A DNA stretch of 64,000 nt, from the NCBI RefSeq assembly GCF_002995495.1, contig NZ_PVZV01000001.1:496001-560000 (forward strand), given 5' to 3'. Of the stretch, positions 59,419 to 64,000 are shown piece by piece (within the stretch, counting starts at the first letter, position 1; each line of letters opens with the position of its first letter). The DNA is from Actinocorallia populi (GTDB lineage Bacteria > Actinomycetota > Actinomycetes > Streptosporangiales > Streptosporangiaceae). The translations under genes were made by a program, and so were the position numbers. Below the pieces are notes generated by a model. The model was not told the origin of the DNA, made no database searches, and saw nothing but the letters and a program-made list of their open reading frames with translations.

Positions 59419-60835
59419 CCGTGGCGCGCACGCCCGTCACCAGCCAGTGCAGCCCGTCGGGCAGGCCCGCGAGCCGGGGATCCCTGGCGGGCAGGTAGGC
59501 CAGGCTCAGCGCGACGGTCCTGGCCAGCATGCACCAGTCGAACCGGGACCACGGCAGGAACGCCAGCACCGCCCAGCCGAGCCCGTCGTACCAGGGCAGC
59601 GCGTAGGAGGCGGCGAACAGCCAGGCCAGCACCAGCGCGGCCGAGACCGCCAGCACGGGGTCGGCCTCGGGCAGCGCCCTGACCAGCAGCCACACCAGCA
59701 CGACCAGCAGGACCAGCGAACCGGCCGAGACGAACGAGCGCGGCAGGTCCAGGCCGAGGACTCCGCCGTCCCGGCCGGCCAGCAGGCGCCAGGGGTTGGC
59801 CAGCGAGATGGAGTCGGCGGCCTCCCGCACCCTGTCGAGCGCGTGCGGGCCGACCAGCCCGTAGCCGACGGCCACGACCAGGCCCGCGCCGGCCAGCAGC
59901 GCGGCCAGCTCGCCGAACCTGCGCCGGGTGAGCAGCCGCCAGGCCGGGCCGCCGCCGACGACCCCGGCGGGGAACTTGGTGGCGACGGCCATGCCGACCG
60001 CGGCTCCCGTGCCGAACGCCCGCCACGCGCCGCCCGTCCCCGCGGTGAAGAGGGCGAGCGCGGCGACCGCCGCGGTGATCCCCAGCACGTCGTTGTGCGA
60101 GCCGGCGACCAGGTGGTAGAGCAGCAGCGGGTTCAGCGTCCACAGCAGCGCGGCCCGCAGCCGCGCCCGCTCGTCCCGGGTCCGCAGGTGCAGGATCAGG
60201 CCGGTCAGCACGAAGGCCAGGCCGTTGACCAGGGAGAGCACCAGCACGGTCAGCCGCGGCGAGTCCCCGCCGGCCAGCGCCGCCAGCGCCTGCACGCCCG
60301 TCACCAGCGGGCCGTAGATGGACGGCGTGTCCCGCCATTCCTGGACGGCGTCGCCGTACGGGTCGTCCCCGAGATCGGTCGCCGTCGTCACGTACGGGTC
60401 GAGCCCGGAGACGATCATGTGGCCGTAGGCCGCGTAGTTCAGGTGGTCGCTGGAGCCGACCGGGGGCGACAGCGAGAAGACCGCGGCCAGCACGGCGCCG
60501 GCGGCCAGCAGGAGGCCGGGACGGGGGGACCAGCCGCGCGCGGCCGCGCGGAAGCACAGGGCCAGGCCCAGCCCGGCCAGCAGGATGCCCGCCACCAGCA
60601 GCGCCAGCACGGGTCCCGGCGCCGGATCCACGTGAAACGTCCACGGCGGGCCGGAGCCGCCCAGCGCGGGCTGCACCAGCGAGGGGCCGAGCAGGGACAG
60701 GGCGAGGAAGGCGGCGAGGCTCAGCCCCAGGCAGACCAGGCCCGGTGTCCCCCCGGGCGGGGTGAGAGCCGTGCCTCCGCCGGTACGCGGGCGCGCGGGC
60801 GACCCGTCGAGAGCGGGAGGTGCCTGTTCAGAGGC
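59336..60835 (-). CDS. Polytopic mannosyltransferase-like protein (MptA/B, GT-C)
   Basis: 499 residues, about 12 TM helices. It has the GT-C outer-loop acidic motif SSDHLNYAAYGHMIVSGLDPY, which is characteristic of MptA/MptB-like alpha-1,6-mannosyltransferases, and a long hydrophobic C-terminus. Start GTG 60835 (VASEQAPPALDG) overlaps the GT2 stop by 8 bp; a GTG at 60880 would give 514 residues. Neither has a Shine-Dalgarno sequence. Its 3' end overlaps the convergent gene by 83 bp. Confidence 0.86.
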   Translation of the reverse strand, partial: ASEQAPPALDGSPARPRTGGGTALTPPGGTPGLVCLGLSLAAFLALSLLGPSLVQPALGGSGPPWTFHVDPAPGPVLALLVAGILLAGLGLALCFRAAARGWSPRPGLLLAAGAVLAAVFSLSPPVGSSDHLNYAAYGHMIVSGLDPYVTTATDLGDDPYGDAVQEWRDTPSIYGPLVTGVQALAALAGGDSPRLTVLVLSLVNGLAFVLTGLILHLRTRDERARLRAALLWTLNPLLLYHLVAGSHNDVLGITAAVAALALFTAGTGGAWRAFGTGAAVGMAVATKFPAGVVGGGPAWRLLTRRRFGELAALLAGAGLVVAVGYGLVGPHALDRVREAADSISLANPWRLLAGRDGGVLGLDLPRSFVSAGSLVLLVVLVWLLVRALPEADPVLAVSAALVLAWLFAASYALPWYDGLGWAVLAFLPWSRFDWCMLARTVALSLAYLPARDPRLAGLPDGLHWLVTGVRATVMPFVLATVLVLLVWCCLRRPRPAPAL

Positions 60836-61586
60836 CACGGGCGCGGAACCGGCCGAGCCGGTCGCGGACCGCCGGATCACGGGTGGCCAGTGCCCTGGCC
60901 ACGTCCCGGAACTGCCTGGCGCGGTGCAGTTGGGCGCGCAGGTCGGTGCCGGTGGCGCGGTGCGAAAGCGGCACCTCGACCTCCTTCAGCCGGAAGCCCT
61001 GGCGCAGCAGGTCGATGGTGAGCGCCGTCTCCACGCCGAACCCGGCGGCGAGCGGCCGTGCCGCCTCGAACGCGGCGCGGGTCAGGCAGCGCTGCCCGTT
61101 CAGCGGCTGGGCGGCGGTCCAGCCGGTGGCGCGGTGGATGCCGTCGCGCGCCAGGCGCACGACGAACCCGTGGCCGCCGAGCTTCACCCGCGAGGAGAAG
61201 ACGGCGATCGTCATGTCGGCCTCGCCCGCCCGGACGGGCTCGGTCAGCGGGGCGGCCTCCTGCGCCGTCTCCCCCAGATCGGCGTCGAGGAAGAGCAGGT
61301 GGCGGGAGGGCACCCCGTCGTGGGCGTCCAGCAGCCGTACCGCCTCGGCGCCGGTCTCCATGGCGGCGGCCTTGCCGCGGTTGCGGGCATGCCGCACCAC
61401 CTTGGCCCCGGCCCGCTCGGCGAGCTCGGCGGTGGCGTCGGACGAGCCGTCGTCCACCACCATCACCAGGTCGGCTCCGGGCAGCTTCAGCGCGGCCTGA
61501 ACGGTCGCGGCGATCCGCTGGGCCTCATCCTTGGCGGGGATGACCACCGCGGTGCCGATGGTGTCGGCCGGGGTGTTGTCGGGCAT
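60828..61586 (-). CDS. GT2-family glycosyltransferase
   Basis: 252 residues. GT-A fold: AVVIPAKDEAQRIAATV, VDDGSSDAT, FLDADLGE (DxD), and NGQRCLTRAAFE. It resembles dolichol/polyprenol-phosphate-mannose synthases, which would supply the donor for the GT-C enzymes next to it (inference); no C-terminal TM domain. TACCAT 7 nt before ATG 61586 suggests a leaderless mRNA. It is coupled to the mannosyltransferase gene by overlap. Confidence 0.92.
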   Translation of the reverse strand: MPDNTPADTIGTAVVIPAKDEAQRIAATVQAALKLPGADLVMVVDDGSSDATAELAERAGAKVVRHARNRGKAAAMETGAEAVRLLDAHDGVPSRHLLFLDADLGETAQEAAPLTEPVRAGEADMTIAVFSSRVKLGGHGFVVRLARDGIHRATGWTAAQPLNGQRCLTRAAFEAARPLAAGFGVETALTIDLLRQGFRLKEVEVPLSHRATGTDLRAQLHRARQFRDVARALATRDPAVRDRLGRFRARGL

Positions 61587-61606
61587 ATCAGCGATGGTAG
61601 TGGCCC

Positions 61607-61945
61607 TCAGGTGGCGTCGAGTGCCGGAACCGCGTCATGCACGGTGAACACCGTGTCGAGACCGGTGACCTGCAGGATCCGGCGGACGGCCGGGCGCGGT
61701 GCTGCCAGTTCGAACGTTCCACCCCGTTCCTTGGCGCGTTTCATCCCGGACAGCAGCACGTTCATGCCGGTCGAATCGCAGAACTCCACCCCCGAGAGGT
61801 CGACGACCACCCGGCCGAAGTCCTGCTCGGAGAGCGCGGCGGCCAGTGCCTGCTGCAGTCTGGGTGCGGTGTACAGGTCCAGCTCACCGACAGCGGTGAT
61901 CGCGATGTGACCTGCCTGAGATGCAGTCGAGACCTGAAGCTCCAT
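61607..61945 (-). CDS. STAS-domain anti-sigma factor antagonist
   Basis: 112 residues, single STAS domain. The phosphorylatable Ser is in VEFCDSTGMNVLL (about 57); VVVDLSGVEF and VTGLDTVFTV complete the fold. It would release a sigma factor by binding a switch-protein kinase; no kinase or sigma gene is adjacent. TAGTGT 7 nt before ATG 61945 (MELQVSTASQ) supports this start over one at 62011. Confidence 0.92.
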   Translation of the reverse strand: MELQVSTASQAGHIAITAVGELDLYTAPRLQQALAAALSEQDFGRVVVDLSGVEFCDSTGMNVLLSGMKRAKERGGTFELAAPRPAVRRILQVTGLDTVFTVHDAVPALDAT

Positions 61946-62079
61946 GACCGGCACACTATCCGCCAAGTCGGCCGGGGGCCAGAGAACGCCTTCCGGGGCC
62001 TGGCGATTCATCTGTTCTGCCGGTAATCATCATGTCCCGTTGAGGTAATGACACGGTCTGACCTGGTGATTACTGCCCC

Positions 62080-62475
62080 ATGAACCGGCGATTTTGGCAA
62101 GCTGAACGGGTGAGGATTTCGCCTGACCGGCAACGTTCCCGGATACGTGAGCGACTGGAGACGATCCACGCCCGATCGGAGAAATCCACGTCCTGGCGCG
62201 GCACCGTCAGGTTCCTGCTGCAGCTGGTCAACCGCGACGGGCACGTGCCGGTGAAGACCAGGCTCACCAGGGAGGACCTCCTCTTCCTCGCCGAGGCGCG
62301 CGAGGACGTCGCAGCCCTGTCGGAGATGGCGCTGCGCGTGCTGTGCCTGCACCGGCCCCGGCAGGGCGGCGGCCTGTCCAGCGACCCGGACACCCCGCTC
62401 CGCCGCTGCCACACCTGCATGGTCAGCTGGCCGTGCGCCACCTACCGCGCGCTCAGCGAGCCCCTCGGCGGCTGA
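62080..62475 (+). CDS. Small protein with Cys motif, function unknown
   Basis: 131 residues, basic N-terminus ([16 protein letters not shown]). C-terminal region: VLCLHRP, then [18 protein letters not shown], giving Cys/His groups (CxH, CxxC, C) that could bind zinc or an iron-sulfur cluster. Helical in between ([24 protein letters not shown]). Start ATG 62080, alternative GTG 62110. It overlaps the convergent histidine kinase gene by 34 bp. Not a clear WhiB: the four-Cys spacing does not match. Confidence 0.7.
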   Translation: MNRRFWQAERVRISPDRQRSRIRERLETIHARSEKSTSWRGTVRFLLQLVNRDGHVPVKTRLTREDLLFLAEAREDVAALSEMALRVLCLHRPRQGGGLSSDPDTPLRRCHTCMVSWPCATYRALSEPLGG

Positions 62476-63593
62476 TCCCCGCCCAGCGGCAGCTCGATCG
62501 TGAACCGGCAGCCGGGGCCGGTGTTGGCCACGGCTATCTCCCCGCTGTGCGCCTCGACGATGCCGCGCGCGATGGCCAGCCCCAGCCCGGCTCCCCCCGC
62601 GCCGGGGGTGCGGGCGCTCTCGCCGCGGAAGGCGACGTCGAAGACCCTCGGCAGGTCGTCGGCGGGGATGCCGCCGCACCCGTCGGCCACCGAGACCAGC
62701 GCCTTGCCGTCGCCGGCCTCCCCGATGATCTCGATGGAGCCGTCCGACGGGGTGTGCCGGATGGCGTTGGTCACCAGGTTGCGCAGCGCGCGGCCCAGCT
62801 CGGCGGTGTCCACCTCCAGGGGAAGGCCCCGCGCCGCCTCTCCGTGCACGCGCACGCCCTTGGCGCGGGCGAGCGGCTCGGCCCCCGCGACGACCTCCGC
62901 GACGAGATCGTCCAGACCGACGCGCTGGCGGGACAGCCGGAGCGTCCCAGAGTGGATGCGGGAGAGCTCGAAGAGGTCGTCCACCATCTCGGCGAGCCTG
63001 TCCACCTCCACGCGGATCCTCCCGTGGTAGCGGTGAACGGTCTCCGCGTCGACGACGACCTCGTCCTCAAGCGCCTCGGCCATGGCCCGCAGCCCCGCCA
63101 GAGGGGTGCGCAGATCGTGGCTGACCCAGGCGACGAGCTCCCTTCTGCTGCTCTCCAGCGCCTTCTCCCTGGCGTGGGCGGCTTCCAGGCGGGTGTAGGC
63201 GGCGTCCAGTTCGCGGGAGAGCTCGGCAAGCTCCGCGGGAAGCACCCGTTCCGGCATCGTGAAGGACTCCGCGCGCACGGCGGTGACGAGCGCCTGGTTG
63301 GCGTGGGCGAGCCTGCGCCCGAGCAGTATCGCGACGCCAAGGCCGACGAGCCCGGCGACGGCCACCACCGTCAAGGCCACGTCACGGTCGTGGGAGGAGA
63401 TGAACATCCGCAGCGTGATGGCGACTATCCCCGCCACGATGGCCGAGACCGTCGCCACCGCGACGACGGCCATCTGCACGGCCACCGGCCGAGCGCGCAC
63501 CAGACGCAGCACCGCGAGGCCGATCCCGCCGACGGCGAGCGCGCTCGCCGCGGATGTGGCGATGACGTCAAGGAGCGCTTCGAGAGGCAGCAC
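62442..63593 (-). CDS. Sensor histidine kinase
   Basis: 383 residues. Three TM helices (about 10-30, 38-60, 72-91) with very short outer loops, a coiled linker, H-box [12 protein letters not shown] (His about 159), N-box [12 protein letters not shown]-boxes [10 protein letters not shown] and [19 protein letters not shown]. The starts are poor: GTG 63593 or TTG 63599, which overlaps the regulator stop as TTGA. It is co-transcribed with the response regulator upstream. Confidence 0.92.
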   Translation of the reverse strand: MLPLEALLDVIATSAASALAVGGIGLAVLRLVRARPVAVQMAVVAVATVSAIVAGIVAITLRMFISSHDRDVALTVVAVAGLVGLGVAILLGRRLAHANQALVTAVRAESFTMPERVLPAELAELSRELDAAYTRLEAAHAREKALESSRRELVAWVSHDLRTPLAGLRAMAEALEDEVVVDAETVHRYHGRIRVEVDRLAEMVDDLFELSRIHSGTLRLSRQRVGLDDLVAEVVAGAEPLARAKGVRVHGEAARGLPLEVDTAELGRALRNLVTNAIRHTPSDGSIEIIGEAGDGKALVSVADGCGGIPADDLPRVFDVAFRGESARTPGAGGAGLGLAIARGIVEAHSGEIAVANTGPGCRFTIELPLGGDQPPRGSLSAR

Positions 63594-63595
63594 CG

Positions 63596-64000
63596 TCAAC
63601 TCGCCGCGTCCCCGTACCGGTAGCCGACTCCCCACACCGTCTGGATACGGGCGGGGTTCGTCGGGTCGCCTTCGATCTTCTCGCGCAGGCGGCGGACATG
63701 CACGGTGACCGTGGAAGAGTCGCCGAACGTCCAGTCCCAGACGTGTTCCAGCAATTGTTCGCGCGTGAACGCCTGGCCCGGATGGCGCAGAAGGAAGGCG
63801 AGAAGATCGAATTCCCGTGCCGTCAAAGCGAGCGGTTCTCCGTTCAGGGAGGCTTCGTGCGCGCGGGTGTCCACCACCAGGCCGTCGTCACGGAGCACAC
63901 CGTGGCCGCTGGGGAAGAGGCCGCCCTGCGCGCGGCGGAGCACGGAACGGACGCGTAGCGCCAGCTCACGGGGACTGAAAGGCTTCACGATGTAGTCGTC
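63596..64000 (-). CDS. OmpR/PhoB-family response regulator, 5' end cut off
   Basis: The gene runs off the right edge on the minus strand; 134 residues are visible. The visible start is the receiver end ([13 protein letters not shown], with the conserved Lys). Then comes the winged helix: [32 protein letters not shown] and [11 protein letters not shown], ending [13 protein letters not shown]. Together with the kinase it is a standard two-component pair. The phospho-acceptor Asp lies outside the window. Confidence 0.93.
   Translation of the reverse strand, partial: DDYIVKPFSPRELALRVRSVLRRAQGGLFPSGHGVLRDDGLVVDTRAHEASLNGEPLALTAREFDLLAFLLRHPGQAFTREQLLEHVWDWTFGDSSTVTVHVRRLREKIEGDPTNPARIQTVWGVGYRYGDAAS

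Overview
The window is chromosomal DNA from a high-GC actinomycete. Coding third positions are almost all G or C, many genes start with GTG or TTG or look leaderless (a TANNNT hexamer 4-8 nt before the start codon), and actinobacterial hallmarks are present: Bpa (proteasome activator, DUF2587), SigE-family sigma factors, MmyB-type regulators and a VIT1/CCC1 transporter with an IdeR-like box. The gene style fits Streptosporangiales (an Actinomadura-like organism) best, but this is a guess from style and not a placement. I see no phage, insertion sequence, CRISPR array or rRNA operon.

Layout. 1-3.7 kb: a two-component system whose regulator and kinase genes are separated by a convergent small gene, then a membrane-anchored AA10 LPMO. 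3.7-7.6 kb: a transmembrane Ser/Thr kinase, a 58-residue protein, an APH-like kinase and a LuxR-type regulator. 7.6-13.3 kb: a MacAB-like exporter operon with adaptor, a lipoprotein with an internal duplication, and a divergent OmpR/histidine-kinase pair. 13.3-22.1 kb: TetR and MerR regulators, a leuC with no leuD, and a flavin reductase plus heterodimeric ABC exporter operon opposite an NmrA-family gene, both behind MerR-type promoters. 22-34.7 kb: mostly metabolic and housekeeping singletons (L,D-transpeptidase, DinB-like protein, serine hydrolase, iron/manganese transporter, acyl-CoA ligase, SDR, regulators) and a second NmrA gene with the same MerR-type promoter. 34.8-38.7 kb: two SigE-family sigma factors with partner genes, and tRNA-Ser(GCU).

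38.9-45.2 kb is the least ordinary part: a cysteine-rich, possibly RlpA-like protein co-transcribed with a MauE-like membrane protein; an ORC1/Cdc6-like AAA+ ATPase whose 3' side carries five alternating copies of a 17-bp element; and a two-gene HTH/Clp-N operon behind a promoter embedded in twin palindromes. tRNA-Ser(UGA) follows.

45.2-64 kb is housekeeping and envelope DNA: quinone oxidoreductase-bpa, a secreted phosphatase, a HAD hydrolase, an MFS pump, serS behind a 69-bp tandem repeat, pheA, a DUF4446 protein, a group of polytopic glycosyltransferases, a STAS-domain protein, and a histidine kinase/response regulator pair that runs off the right edge. Both window ends cut through response-regulator genes.

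How parts work together: the MerR-type promoters seem to tie the reductase-exporter operon and two NmrA genes into one redox or drug-response regulon. The kinase/regulator pair at 11.5-13.3 kb probably controls the adjacent exporter and lipoprotein. The GT2, GT-C and alkaline-phosphatase-like genes at 55.9-61.6 kb look like one envelope glycan or lipoglycan set.
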